IMG/VR virus record: IMGVR_UViG_3300044613_003770
Location: 21,304 to 85,303 of that record
DNA: 64,000 nucleotides
Reading direction: 5' to 3' (one strand)
DNA from: a virus
Below the pieces are notes generated by a model, which was given only the letters and a program-made list of their open reading frames with translations, searched no databases and had not been told where the DNA came from. The translations under genes were made by a program, and so were the position numbers. This document shows positions 16,158 to 23,150 of this stretch, one piece after another. The first letter of the stretch is position 1. Every line of letters starts with the position of its first letter.

Positions 16158-16394
16158 ATGAAGTTTGCGTTATTTAGCTTGTCTGTGTGGGTATTTGCGC
16201 TGATCGCATCCCCAATCGTTGCCCTGTTCATGGCTTTAGTTACATTTTTTTCTTCTTTTTTTGGGTTCTTTAGGGGCATATCTGTAGGTCTAGATAGAAT
16301 AAAATCAAAAGAAACTGAGCCAAATAAAGCAGATGTAGTTGACATATGGGATAAGCATATCAATAGAATGAAAAACAAACAAAATAACAACTAA
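16158..16394 (+). CDS. Small membrane protein (78 aa)
   Basis: Two hydrophobic segments (FALFSLSVWVFALIASPIVA and LVTFFSSFFGFFRGI) are followed by a charged C-terminal tail rich in Lys/Asn. This gives two likely transmembrane helices with a cytoplasmic tail. It stands alone with its own promoter in a gene-poor stretch. Function unknown. Confidence 0.55.
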   Translation: MKFALFSLSVWVFALIASPIVALFMALVTFFSSFFGFFRGISVGLDRIKSKETEPNKADVVDIWDKHINRMKNKQNNN

Positions 16395-16758
16395 TTTAAA
16401 AACGAAAAATAGCCCAATATAAAAGAGGGCTTGCGAAATAATGCTTTTTATTATGTCTTGCTTTTAGTTTAGTTTTTAGTTTGGTGCTCTTAGCGCGATC
16501 TCTATGATCCGTTTACTCAGGGTTTCCACCTGTTCTTTGAGCCTAACTGTGAACTGCTAATTGCTTAATAACAAATAAACATTAGTATGTAGTTTGGTTT
16601 TTATTATTCTGAAAACCTAATCAGTAACAATATATATTACACAAACTGCGAACGATTTTCCACTAAATAAATAAAAAAAATATGTAGCCAAACGGCAACA
16701 ATTATTAATTGTGGTCGAACTGCGACATTTTTAACTGCAAATAAATAAATCCTAAATA
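16395..16758 (+). other. AT-rich intergenic region
   Basis: No convincing gene. AGCCC...GGGCT near 16410-16430 may be a weak terminator after the membrane-protein gene. On the - strand, 16476-16552 encodes a start-less 26-codon frame (LKEQVETLSKRIIEIALRAPN) that looks like a gene fragment. AAATAAATAAA runs occur several times. Confidence 0.3.
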
Positions 16759-16944
16759 ATGAAAGATCTTTATTCAAATAAACAACGTATGATTTTGGTG
16801 CTTTTATATCTAGTATCATTCTTTTTATTCTGCGTTTCCGTGGATTGCATATCAGCACCAGAGGACATTCCACTGTCCCAAAAACTTATTTGTTTTTATT
16901 CGGTATGGTTGATTGGGCGTTTGAGTAATTTTAAATTATTTTAA
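16759..16944 (+). CDS. Possible small membrane protein (61 aa)
   Basis: A basic N-terminus (KDLYSNKQR) precedes a strongly hydrophobic helix (MILVLLYLVSFFLFCVSVDCI). A second weak hydrophobic segment follows. No promoter of the standard geometry is visible, so support rests on composition and on the otherwise empty location. Confidence 0.4.
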   Translation: MKDLYSNKQRMILVLLYLVSFFLFCVSVDCISAPEDIPLSQKLICFYSVWLIGRLSNFKLF

Positions 16945-17021
16945 ATACTTTTCGGATACTCTCATTTAATCTCACGGTTTTATTTGTTTTTTCAGCACCG
17001 ATTTTTTTTGATAAAAAAGTG

Positions 17022-17049
17022 TTGACTCGTGTTCTGATTGTTGTATACT
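17022..17049 (+). promoter_or_regulatory. Leaderless-type sigma70 promoter
   Basis: TTGACT (17022-17027), 16 bp, TATACT (17044-17049), six bases, ATG 17056. Confidence 0.65.
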
Positions 17050-17055
17050 ACCCCC

Positions 17056-17298
17056 ATGCAAACGCAAACAAAACAAAGAGGTCGTCCCAAAGGTAGCAAC
17101 TCATTCGTTAAGCTGAAGCTTAGTGATTTGATTTCTATCGTTGGGGCCGATGGTGTCGTGCCTGTATCTAAAGTATTCTTGCGCGAAAAAAATATTGACA
17201 TCGTGGAGAATGTCTCTAAAATCAGACTCGCCGCCGCAGAAGAACCTGTAGCACCAGAAGAGAAGATTGAATTCGCAATCACCTCGTTTGAAGACTAA
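17056..17298 (+). CDS. AT-hook-like DNA-binding protein (80 aa)
   Basis: RGRPKGSNSF (residues 8-17) is a classic AT-hook core, which inserts into the minor groove of AT-rich DNA. KLKLSDLISIVG and VVPVSKVFLREKNI follow. This N-terminal GRPKGS plus a small alpha/beta body is known from phage proteins thought to bind DNA. The tail is acidic. The promoter fixes the start. It precedes the RuvB-like gene by 20 bp, so both are probably expressed together. Confidence 0.65.
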   Translation: MQTQTKQRGRPKGSNSFVKLKLSDLISIVGADGVVPVSKVFLREKNIDIVENVSKIRLAAAEEPVAPEEKIEFAITSFED

Positions 17299-17318
17299 CC
17301 CCAACTAAACTAAACAAA

Positions 17319-18218
17319 ATGTTTGACTCCCTCATTGGTCAAGACCACATTAAAAAACAACTTCAGTTCTATGCCGAGTCCCACAAGGCAACTGGAGTCA
17401 GTCCATTCCTTATGTTCAATGGAGCAAAGGGTTTGGGTAAGACAGAATTCGCAAAGCAGTATGCCAAGCAACTGAAGAAACCATTGCTTGAGATTAACTG
17501 CTCTACGATTAAGAACAATGCCCAATTCTTTGAGCAGATCTTCATGCCTGTTATCATGGATAACGAATTGACGATTTTGTTTGATGAGGCTCACGCATTG
17601 CCCAAGGATCTTGTTATGGCATTCCTTACGGTATTCAATGTGGAGAGCGCAAAATCCAAACGCTTTGAATGGCGCGAGAATACATTTGAATTCAACTTCG
17701 AAAAGCAAACTTATATCTTTGCGACTACTGAGTTGGACAAACTATTCCCTCCGTTTAAGGATCGCCTTACTATCATTGACTTCAAACCATATGAAGCAAA
17801 TGAGTTGGGTAGTATCCTCAAGGGTCGTTTGGATTGGGTGAACTTCCAAGACAACATCGTAGATGACATTTCCAGGACTCTTCGTGGCAATGCTCGTAGT
17901 GCAGTTAAACGCGCAAAAGAAATTGAGATGTACTGCGAGAGCAGGAACACCAAGAACTTCGGCACAAAACAGTGGAAAGAATTGTGCGATCTAGTTGGTA
18001 TCAAGGCTTATGGTCTTACCAATACCGAGATTGAGATTCTTCATACTCTCAAGAGTCGCGGCGACTGCACATTGGGAATGTTGAGTGCGGCAACTGGTTT
18101 GTCAAGGACTGCTATTCAACGAGACGCAGAAACTTATTTGCTTCGTAAAGCCTTGATCAAAATCGAGGGTACAAGAAAGATCACGCCAGAGGGGACAAAA
18201 ATACTGGCGAGTGTATGA
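17319..18218 (+). CDS. RuvB-like AAA+ ATPase (299 aa)
   Basis: Domain order matches RuvB: IGQDHIKKQL, Walker A GAKGLGKT (35-42), Walker B LFDEAH (87-92), sensor 1 ATTE (135-138), an arginine finger in FKDRL (R149), and a C-terminal winged helix (~230-299) with GLTNTEIEIL and RKITPEGTKIL. RuvB drives branch migration of Holliday junctions together with RuvA. No RuvA or RuvC is in the window, so the phage protein may recruit host RuvA or act alone in replication or recombination. Length is a little shorter than bacterial RuvB. An 11-bp perfect hairpin follows the gene. Confidence 0.85.
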   Translation: MFDSLIGQDHIKKQLQFYAESHKATGVSPFLMFNGAKGLGKTEFAKQYAKQLKKPLLEINCSTIKNNAQFFEQIFMPVIMDNELTILFDEAHALPKDLVMAFLTVFNVESAKSKRFEWRENTFEFNFEKQTYIFATTELDKLFPPFKDRLTIIDFKPYEANELGSILKGRLDWVNFQDNIVDDISRTLRGNARSAVKRAKEIEMYCESRNTKNFGTKQWKELCDLVGIKAYGLTNTEIEILHTLKSRGDCTLGMLSAATGLSRTAIQRDAETYLLRKALIKIEGTRKITPEGTKILASV

Positions 18219-18225
18219 GGGGGAA

Positions 18226-18251
18226 GGGGAGGGGAATTTTTTCCCCTCCCC
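18226..18251 (+). terminator. Perfect 11-bp hairpin after the RuvB-like gene
   Basis: GGGGAGGGGAA, loop TTTT, TTCCCCTCCCC, starting eight bases after the stop. The T-rich tail is short, so termination strength is uncertain. Confidence 0.6.
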
Positions 18252-18262
18252 AACTTTTCCTG

Positions 18263-18290
18263 TTGACAATCTCCACAAAACTGCTAACTT
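18263..18290 (+). promoter_or_regulatory. Sigma70-type promoter
   Basis: TTGACA (18263-18268), 16 bp, TAACTT (18285-18290), eight bases to ATG 18299. Confidence 0.6.
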
Positions 18291-18298
18291 TCTCGCAC

Positions 18299-18709
18299 AT
18301 GAATCCCCTACAATACATCGTATCAACCAACGGTCTTGGCATCGCAATCGGCATCTGCGGCGACAAGCAACTCGCACTTCAAGATGCCACACTCGCTGAA
18401 AATATCTATGGATCAAATCATAATGACTCTTTGTTTAACCATTTGCTTTACATGCCTAGCCTTGAGGCATTCAAGAAGTTTCTAATCGTTAAAGAATATT
18501 TCTGTGTTTGGGATGAACACTTTTCCCGAAACAAGGGTACAGGTACTCGCACCAAGGGTAATGTAATGCAATTCACCCGCCGCGCAATCAAACGCGCAAG
18601 ACTTATTATGGATTCTCAAGTTACCTATGAGAACTTCATGCAAAAAATCAGTAACCGCAACCAAGAGTACATGCTTGGCGCACATCAAGATGAACAAGAA
18701 GAAGAGTAA
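18299..18709 (+). CDS. Hypothetical protein (136 aa)
   Basis: Start set at ATG 18299 by the promoter; the frame opens further upstream inside the terminator. Notable segments are NPLQYIVSTNGLGIAIGICGDK at the N-terminus and a basic KGTGTRTKGNVMQFTRRAIKRAR region that could touch nucleic acid, then an acidic tail ending DEQEEE. Family not recognised. Confidence 0.6.
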   Translation: MNPLQYIVSTNGLGIAIGICGDKQLALQDATLAENIYGSNHNDSLFNHLLYMPSLEAFKKFLIVKEYFCVWDEHFSRNKGTGTRTKGNVMQFTRRAIKRARLIMDSQVTYENFMQKISNRNQEYMLGAHQDEQEEE

Positions 18710-18722
18710 TATAAAAGAATAT

Positions 18723-18929
18723 ATGAAAATACTTGCACCAAACTTTGAAGACATGGAATCTGTTCTTGATTCCTGTGGTCATGAACTAATTAATGAAGTT
18801 AATATTGCTTATGAAAAACTTGGCAAAGATAATCTTTGGGAGTTGACAGATAAGTTCCTAGAGTTTCAACGTCTCCTTCGTCAACAAATTAAAGAGCTTC
18901 ACCCAGACCACAACTTTCAAAACTTCTAA
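18723..18929 (+). CDS. Small helical hypothetical protein (68 aa)
   Basis: A TAATATAA-containing stretch lies before ATG 18723. A longer start (18690) would overlap the upstream gene. The protein looks wholly helical (LTDKFLEFQRLLRQQIKELHPDH). It is directly followed by the tRNA gene, so tRNA and mRNA may share a transcript. Confidence 0.5.
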   Translation: MKILAPNFEDMESVLDSCGHELINEVNIAYEKLGKDNLWELTDKFLEFQRLLRQQIKELHPDHNFQNF

Positions 18930-18936
18930 TAATTTT

Positions 18937-19011
18937 GGGCTGTTAGTTAAGTGGATATAACAAGAAACTTCTAATTTTTAGTCGATGGTTCGATTCCATC
19001 ACGGCCTACCA
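18937..19011 (+). tRNA. tRNA-Arg (anticodon UCU)
   Basis: A full cloverleaf can be drawn. The acceptor GGGCTGT pairs with ACGGCCT (two G-U). The D arm is GTTA/TAAC. The anticodon arm AGAAA/TTTTT has loop CTTCTAA (anticodon TCT), and the T arm GATGG-TTCGATT-CCATC follows. The discriminator is A and CCA is encoded (19009-19011). It reads AGA/AGG, the arginine codons heavily used in the AT-rich late genes. The A/U-only and G-U pairs of the anticodon stem are weak but all form. Confidence 0.85.
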
Positions 19012-19032
19012 ATCTAATAATAAATAAATAAT

Positions 19033-19284
19033 ATGTTTACATTCCTTCAACCAAAAAGACAAGTAGTCATTGAGCATAATATCACCTCAAATATTGATGG
19101 CGAGAGATTCGCGCCAGTAGTTATTGATGGAAGTTATTGGGGCGCAGATTTTGACACCTTCAATGGCGACACTCTTATCCATGATGATGGTGAGTACGGC
19201 AAGATCCCTGTCACTTTCCACCAGACATTCTTAACTACCCGCATGACAGACGAACAACTTCTCCGTAAATACAGAAACATATGA
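19033..19284 (+). CDS. Hypothetical protein (83 aa)
   Basis: A beta-rich protein (KRQVVIEHNITSNIDGERFAPVVIDGSYWG) with a short terminal helix (TDEQLLRKYRNI). It begins 21 bp after the tRNA and its stop overlaps the next ATG. No recognised family. Confidence 0.55.
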   Translation: MFTFLQPKRQVVIEHNITSNIDGERFAPVVIDGSYWGADFDTFNGDTLIHDDGEYGKIPVTFHQTFLTTRMTDEQLLRKYRNI

Positions 19285-19508
19285 AACTAATCGTAACAGA
19301 AGAAGATCTCATCCTTGATACCGAACAAGGAACTTACACAATAAAACGCGCCCATGAAGAAGATGAGTGGCATTCAATTACTGAATTTGTTGATTTAAAT
19401 TTTTTCTACGATTCATATGATGATAAATACCATGCCGCAATCTATCTTGTTTTAGAAGGACAAACCCAAACAGATACAGGGTGTGAGATCGAAGTAGAAT
19501 TCACATAA
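19281..19508 (+). CDS. Hypothetical acidic protein (75 aa)
   Basis: Acidic beta-rich sequence (LIVTEEDLILDTEQGTYTIKR..., ending GCEIEVEFT). Coupled to the upstream gene by an ATGA overlap. It is the last + strand gene before the - strand island. No family assigned. Confidence 0.55.
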   Translation: MKLIVTEEDLILDTEQGTYTIKRAHEEDEWHSITEFVDLNFFYDSYDDKYHAAIYLVLEGQTQTDTGCEIEVEFT

Positions 19509-19548
19509 TGTGAAATAATAAACTGCCAAATAATAAAAGGCTAAATAA

Positions 19549-19613
19549 CAAAATAGCAAATAATAAAATAGCAAATAATAAAACGCTTAATAAACCCGTG
19601 GAATTCGACGGGT
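19549..19613. repeat. AAATAGCAAAT-type tandem repeats and a hairpin at the strand switch
   Basis: Two near-identical units containing AAATAGCAAATAAT lie at about 19549-19583, preceded by degenerate copies from 19512. A hairpin AACCCGT...ACGGGTT follows at 19592-19613. This is the junction between converging + and - genes, so the hairpin could terminate both. The same A/T repeat unit recurs near 25430 and 28460. Confidence 0.5.
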
Positions 19614-19626
19614 TAAAGGGGGTCGG

Positions 19627-19673
19627 AACTTACGTTGCGGCGACCCCTACGGGGTCCAATCGCTGTAAGTTTT
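19627..19673 (-). repeat. Palindromic operon-end element, copy A
   Basis: Arms AACTTACG / TGTAAGTTT enclose a GACCCC-TAC-GGGGTC hairpin. Orientation is opposite to copies B-G on the + strand. It lies just beyond the last gene of the 20407-19699 operon. Confidence 0.75.
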
Positions 19674-19679
19674 GGATTC

Positions 19680-19700
19680 AAGGTCGCAATTTGCGACCTT
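19680..19700 (-). terminator. 9-bp hairpin at operon end
   Basis: AAGGTCGCA-ATT-TGCGACCTT overlaps the stop codon of the last gene of this operon, immediately before element copy A. A TCGCA/TGCGA core also occurs in the hairpin at 22800. Confidence 0.5.
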
Positions 19701-19893
19701 ATTTGATTTCGTAGCGATCAACAATCTCAAGCGTTTCCGTATCAAGATGGACAACAAAACCCTCTCTCCCTTTTTCAAGTGCGCGTTCTTCCGTCTCCCT
19801 GTCAAGATTTGTTTCTTTCCAGCTTGGAGGCAAACCCTTTGAGTGGACAATGATGCGGGATTGATTAAGGAAGTCTAGTTGGTATGCTCTCAT
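19699..19893 (-). CDS. Small hypothetical protein (64 aa)
   Basis: MRAYQLDFLNQSRIIVHSK then a charged middle and VVHLDTETLEIVDRYEIK at the end: a small alpha/beta protein without a known motif. Its start overlaps the stop of the preceding gene. Last gene of a three-gene operon closed by a hairpin and repeat copy A. Confidence 0.55.
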   Translation of the reverse strand: MRAYQLDFLNQSRIIVHSKGLPPSWKETNLDRETEERALEKGREGFVVHLDTETLEIVDRYEIK

Positions 19894-20036
19894 ATTTCTT
19901 TTTTTATTTCTTTTTTTATTTCTTTTTTACCATCGCTGCGCACTCGTTTATTCTGAACGCGCTTCCAGTATTTGCGTAAGTGCTTCCACCATTGAACGGT
20001 TGGAACACTTCCTTTGCTTTTTGCTGAACTACTCAT
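19890..20036 (-). CDS. Small highly basic protein (48 aa)
   Basis: The protein is dominated by Lys/Arg and Trp (VQWWKHLRKYWKRVQNKRVRSDGKK) and ends in three KKEI units in a row. These are encoded by a 12-bp tandem repeat. The net charge suggests nucleic-acid binding. It starts in TAATG overlap with the upstream stop and ends in ATGA overlap with the next start. Confidence 0.5.
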   Translation of the reverse strand: MSSSAKSKGSVPTVQWWKHLRKYWKRVQNKRVRSDGKKEIKKEIKKEI

Positions 20037-20407
20037 TATTTTTGTGCGAGGATTTGTCTGCCTACGATGACAGCATATTTTGCTTTGTCAATGCTTTTGT
20101 TTGAAACGACTTCGTAGAACTTCCCGATGTCTCGATACGGGTTGTAAGAAACCCACATCCTTGGTTGCAGCTTTGTGCTTTCACCAAGTAAGACAAGATC
20201 ACCCTCAACAAACGCATGGACATTTTTCTTTCTTTCGCGCAGGACTCTTTGACGACCTGCTTCTGATACTTTAAAGGTGACATTCTCAAGAGTGACTTTG
20301 CTGGCGTGAAGCCAAACACGCCAGCCCTTTGGAGTTTTTTCTTGGACGGAGAGTTGTTTTCTGTGGAGGTTAAAGTAAAGCCTAACTTTTTTGTTGGTAG
20401 TTTTCAT
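20036..20407 (-). CDS. Conserved phage protein (123 aa), GRQRVLRERKKNVHAFV family
   Basis: RLYFNLHRKQLSVQEKTPKGW, VTLENVTFKVSEAGRQRVLRERKKNVHAFVEGD and a beta tail. This pattern is recurrent among small phage and plasmid proteins whose role is unknown. Complete by length. First gene of a three-gene - strand operon. The upstream leader of about 75 bp is G/C-rich and can fold. Confidence 0.65.
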   Translation of the reverse strand: MKTTNKKVRLYFNLHRKQLSVQEKTPKGWRVWLHASKVTLENVTFKVSEAGRQRVLRERKKNVHAFVEGDLVLLGESTKLQPRMWVSYNPYRDIGKFYEVVSNKSIDKAKYAVIVGRQILAQK

Positions 20408-20482
20408 GGGGATGGAGTTGCCGCTCTTATCGGGCGAGCGGCGAGCCGTCTGTCGATATTCTTTGTACTTTTACTTGAGAGA

Positions 20483-20510
20483 AGTCTAGCAGGGAGAGTA
20501 GATATGTCAA
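20483..20510 (-). promoter_or_regulatory. Sigma70-type promoter with a leader
   Basis: On the - strand: TTGACA, 16 bp, TAGACT. The ATG (20407) is about 75 bp downstream, so unlike its neighbours this mRNA would have a 5' leader, containing GCTCGCC-rich inverted repeats. Confidence 0.55.
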
Positions 20511-20537
20511 CTATTTTTTATTCTTTTTTTTGAATTA

Positions 20538-20585
20538 AAAACTTACACTCATCGGACCCCGTAGGGGTCGCCGCGATGTAAGTTT
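20538..20585 (+). repeat. Palindromic operon-end element, copy B
   Basis: AAACTTACA / TGTAAGTTT arms, core GGACCCC-GTA-GGGGTC. It lies 22 bp past the stop of the 21567-20607 operon. Confidence 0.8.
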
Positions 20586-20606
20586 CCTCACATGCGGCAA
20601 CCTATG

Positions 20607-20810
20607 TCACCAGAGATCGTGTTCGTCAATTAGCTGTTCCGTTCTGTCTACAAACTCTTGAATCAAACCCATAGGAATTTCAAACTTGGTAAGGACATAA
20701 CCATCAAAAACAAGATGCAATGCCACATCGACAATTTTCTTTTCTTCGATTGTTGCATGGACTAGGTAAAGCCCGTATTCAGTTTCGAGAGTAGTTCGAA
20801 AAATTTTCAT
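20607..20810 (-). CDS. Small hypothetical protein (67 aa)
   Basis: I place the start at ATG 20810, which overlaps the TGA of the 21-codon gene before it. The frame is open further upstream but that part lies under two other genes. Mixed alpha/beta, acidic end (IQEFVDRTEQLIDEHDLW). Last gene before repeat copy B. Confidence 0.5.
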   Translation of the reverse strand: MKIFRTTLETEYGLYLVHATIEEKKIVDVALHLVFDGYVLTKFEIPMGLIQEFVDRTEQLIDEHDLW

Positions 20811-20872
20811 CGCTTGCGACAAGCTATCACAAAGAAGACGGCTGTCAAGATTAAAAGAAGTTCGATGTTCAT
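20807..20872 (-). CDS. Membrane micropeptide (21 aa)
   Basis: MNIELLLILTAVFFVIACRKR: one transmembrane helix with a basic C-terminal cap. It is linked to both neighbours by ATGA overlaps (start on the upstream stop, stop on the downstream start). This double coupling is the main evidence that it is translated. Function unknown. Confidence 0.5.
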   Translation of the reverse strand: MNIELLLILTAVFFVIACRKR

Positions 20873-21567
20873 GCTGGCTCCAAAACAAAACCCGTTTCAT
20901 CTTTTTTGGCAAGACCTTTTTCTTTAAGCCCGACGATTTTTCCCTTGCCATCGAGAAAGCGGAGATCGGTATCGTCTCCGTCTACCACATCAAAGCCCTT
21001 GAAACTTTGCGGCAAAGACTTGCGGAAAACCATTGCGACATTGCCACCGCTTGCAAGAAAAGCCTCGGCAATGTTTCCATTCGATTCAGAGCGAGAAAAG
21101 GTCAGGTGATAGTTTTTCGGCATCTCACCAGCGAGAAAAGCAGTCATGCGGTCGGGACTTTTCGTGTAGTCGTAAAACTGCACACTTGGGAAAGTAGCGA
21201 AAACATTTAGGCCGTTGCGTTTGATTTTCTCCCATGGCAAGTCACTTGTGAGGTTTAAGCGGAAGCAAGGTGTCATGCCTTTTTTTTCGGCAGACTTCAT
21301 TGACTTTGCAATTTCTTTCCAAAGGTTGGCGAGGAAAGACTGCTTGTCGGTAAAAAACAAACGAGTCTTTGCGATTCGTGCGCGTTGGACGGAAGACATT
21401 GCCCCACGCCCTGCGGTGTTGAGACAAGCGGCGGCGCAACCTTTGCTTGCGTCTTTGCATACATTAAACCCCGAAAGGTTAGCGGGTGCAAGGTGCAAAC
21501 CGTAGGTGATAAAACCCTTCTTCTCTCCCTTGCGCGTCTTGGCGTTTCCTGTGTTGAGTAGTGACAT
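20869..21567 (-). CDS. Conserved phage protein with a Cys cluster (232 aa)
   Basis: Opens with MSLLNTGNAKTRKGEKKG and LHLAPANLSGFNVCKDASKGCAAACLNTAGRG, then SVQRARIAKTRLFF. The C-x6-C-x3-C group followed by CLNTAGRG is conserved in phage proteins of this type. It may hold an Fe-S cluster or zinc, but no activity is established to my knowledge. ATG 21567 is preferred over a longer frame because a standard promoter stands six bases before it, inside that extension. First gene of a three-gene coupled operon. Confidence 0.65.
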   Translation of the reverse strand: MSLLNTGNAKTRKGEKKGFITYGLHLAPANLSGFNVCKDASKGCAAACLNTAGRGAMSSVQRARIAKTRLFFTDKQSFLANLWKEIAKSMKSAEKKGMTPCFRLNLTSDLPWEKIKRNGLNVFATFPSVQFYDYTKSPDRMTAFLAGEMPKNYHLTFSRSESNGNIAEAFLASGGNVAMVFRKSLPQSFKGFDVVDGDDTDLRFLDGKGKIVGLKEKGLAKKDETGFVLEPA

Positions 21568-21573
21568 GGCCAA

Positions 21574-21601
21574 AGCATAGCATTTGAGGCGAGCATGGCA
21601 A
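21574..21601 (-). promoter_or_regulatory. Leaderless-type sigma70 promoter
   Basis: - strand: TTGCCA, 16 bp, TATGCT, six bases, ATG 21567. Confidence 0.6.
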
Positions 21602-21674
21602 GAGATTTTCTTACAATTTTTTTTCCGATAAATAGTGTTTTTTTCTTGACAAGCCATAAGCCATTCATGCTTAG

Positions 21675-21723
21675 AAACTTACGCCAATCGGACCCCTTCG
21701 GGGTCGCCGCGATGTAAGTTTTT
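21675..21723 (+). repeat. Palindromic operon-end element, copy C
   Basis: AAACTTACG / TGTAAGTTTTT arms, core GGACCCC-TTC-GGGGTC. The loop differs from copies B, E, F and H while the stem is unchanged. Follows the DUF932 gene and its terminator. Confidence 0.8.
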
Positions 21724-21732
21724 CCTGTAGAC

Positions 21733-21761
21733 AAAAAAACCCCCGCCCTTTCGGGCGAGGG
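21733..21761 (-). terminator. Rho-independent terminator of the DUF932 gene
   Basis: - strand: CCCTCGCCCG-AAA-GGGCGGGGG followed by seven T. It sits 17 bp after the stop. Confidence 0.75.
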
Positions 21762-21777
21762 TTCGTTTGCTTTACGC

Positions 21778-22572
21778 TTACGCTCCAACGACGACGAGCG
21801 TTTCCATTTCCTCCCCCGCATCAGCGGGATCGATTTCGGCCTCGATGGTCGGGCGATGCCCAGCGATGCGGTCAAAGACCGATTGAGCAGTCATCGTGCG
21901 AAACGGCAACTTGGACAGATCACCGCCCTTGAGGTTTTCGGTGATGGAGTTGTAAAGCGTCCAGAGTGTGCCACCCTTGAACTCGTCATGGCGAGGGTTG
22001 CGAAACTCTTGCACGGCGGCGTAAATGTCACGGGCGGGAAACGCTTTGACATCCACAAGGTCGATCAGCAAGTCAGCGGCACGATCACGGGAAATTTCGG
22101 TTTCCTTGTAAAGCTCGATGCGCTTGCCCATGTCGGCCCAATGCGAGACAACGCGAGCGACTGCATCGGAGAGAACGCGAGGAAGGTCAGCGATGATGTT
22201 CGTGGTGTGGCGGCGAGCCAACTTGATGTCGGAAGAGAAGCAAAGATTCTCGCAAACCATCATGCGATTCCCCACGCAAATGCTTGCGGCAAAGGACTTG
22301 TCGTGTGCGTTGCGTAGACCAAGCACGATTTGACGATCAGAACCAGTGATGTCCGCGCCCTTGAGAGCAAACCCGCCAAAGTAGCGTTGACCGCCACGGG
22401 CGAGCGAATGTTCTTCCAGCGACACTTCAAGCCCTGCGCGTCCGATTGCCTCACGAGTCATTTCGACAAGCGAGAAATGCGGGATGGGTTGGAAGCGGTC
22501 AGCGGCTTCGGGAGTCTCAACGCCCATGAGTTGCTCGGCGTTCACTTTGTTTTTTGCGATGATCAGTGACAT
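21778..22572 (-). CDS. DUF932-family protein (264 aa)
   Basis: Matches the DUF932 phage/plasmid family: an N-terminal FSLVEMTREAIGRAG region, GGQRYFGGFAL, then the core GLRNAHDKSFAASICVGNRMMVCENLCFS with its characteristic RN-H-D and VCEN residues. A long helical C-terminal part with WTLYNSITE follows. The family is widespread on mobile elements and its function is unknown; roles in DNA transactions have been suggested. The gene is markedly GC-richer than the structural genes. Single-gene unit with its own terminator and repeat copy C. Upstream TGGACA/TACCTT at 16 bp would leave a leader of about 50 bp. Confidence 0.8.
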   Translation of the reverse strand: MSLIIAKNKVNAEQLMGVETPEAADRFQPIPHFSLVEMTREAIGRAGLEVSLEEHSLARGGQRYFGGFALKGADITGSDRQIVLGLRNAHDKSFAASICVGNRMMVCENLCFSSDIKLARRHTTNIIADLPRVLSDAVARVVSHWADMGKRIELYKETEISRDRAADLLIDLVDVKAFPARDIYAAVQEFRNPRHDEFKGGTLWTLYNSITENLKGGDLSKLPFRTMTAQSVFDRIAGHRPTIEAEIDPADAGEEMETLVVVGA

Positions 22573-22735
22573 ATTGTTTTTTTCTATTGGTTGGAGTTGG
22601 ATGCGCCATCAGCGGCGACAAGGACAAGGTAGCAAAACCAGCGAGTTTGTCCACACATTTTTCATTGTTTTTGTGTTTTTGTTTTTTGAGCCAGGTGTGC
22701 TTTTTTGCTTGACATGGCATAAGTGATTGAGGATC

Positions 22736-22787
22736 AAAAACTTACACCCCCAAGACCCCTTCGGGGTCCGAACCATGTAAGTTTTTT
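22736..22787 (+). repeat. Palindromic operon-end element, copy D
   Basis: AAAACTTACA / TGTAAGTTTTTT arms, core AGACCCC-TTC-GGGGTC; the most diverged inner flanks. GGCATAAGT occurs on both sides (22716-22724 and 22789-22797). Lies past the end of the 25346-22836 gene block. Confidence 0.7.
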
Positions 22788-22799
22788 AGGCATAAGTTA

Positions 22800-22828
22800 G
22801 GAAGGGATCGCACTTTGCGACCCCTTCC
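22800..22828 (-). terminator. Hairpin at operon end
   Basis: GGAAGGGaTCGCA-CTT-TGCGAcCCCTTCC: a 12-bp stem with one mismatch pair, directly after the stop at 22836 and before element D. Confidence 0.55.
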
Positions 22829-22835
22829 CGTTATG

Positions 22836-23150
22836 TCAACCCACCCTTGCGAAACTTCTGATTGGATGATCGCCAACTACCTGTGGCACAAAGTCAATCG
22901 TCGGAGAGTCACCGAATTTGTTTTTGTAAGCTCGGAGAAAGGCTGTCAAGTCGCAATCTTCTTCAAGGTAGAAGTTTGATTTGTCTTGGTAGCTGTAGTG
23001 GCTTAACTTTACGCCAAGAGCTTCGACTTCCCGCTTTGGCACTTCAAGCCATCCATGACCTGCGTCAGTATGGAGCTTGAGGATGAGTGTCTTTTGTGGT
23101 TCGCTTTCGAGGTAGCCAACGCCGCCTCCTTCAAGATGCAATGATTTCAT
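22836..23150 (-). CDS. Hypothetical protein (104 aa)
   Basis: Start at ATG 23150 (MKSLHLEGGG); the longer frame overlaps the upstream gene more. TTGACT lies about 30 bp before it. The sequence has beta segments (KTLILKLHTDAGHGWLEVPKREVEALGVKL), an acidic EEDCDLTAFLRAYKNKFG stretch, and VPQVVGDHPIRSFARVG at the end. Family unknown. Last gene of the long - strand block, followed by a hairpin and repeat copy D. Confidence 0.55.
   Translation of the reverse strand: MKSLHLEGGGVGYLESEPQKTLILKLHTDAGHGWLEVPKREVEALGVKLSHYSYQDKSNFYLEEDCDLTAFLRAYKNKFGDSPTIDFVPQVVGDHPIRSFARVG

Noticed and set aside
16476-16552. - strand fragment LKEQVETLSKRIIEIALRAPN
   Set aside because: It looks protein-like but has no start codon and a stop directly before it. 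At most a decayed gene remnant.
20869-21657. Longer start (21657) for the Cys-cluster gene
   Set aside because: A consensus promoter lies inside the extension six bases before ATG 21567. The extra 30 residues look like translated promoter.
21297-21875. 192-codon - strand frame containing YIAATPKGSDW
   Set aside because: It overlaps two well-supported genes and the palindromic element C. The YIAATPxGSDW peptide is just the element read in one frame (also at 25477-25746).
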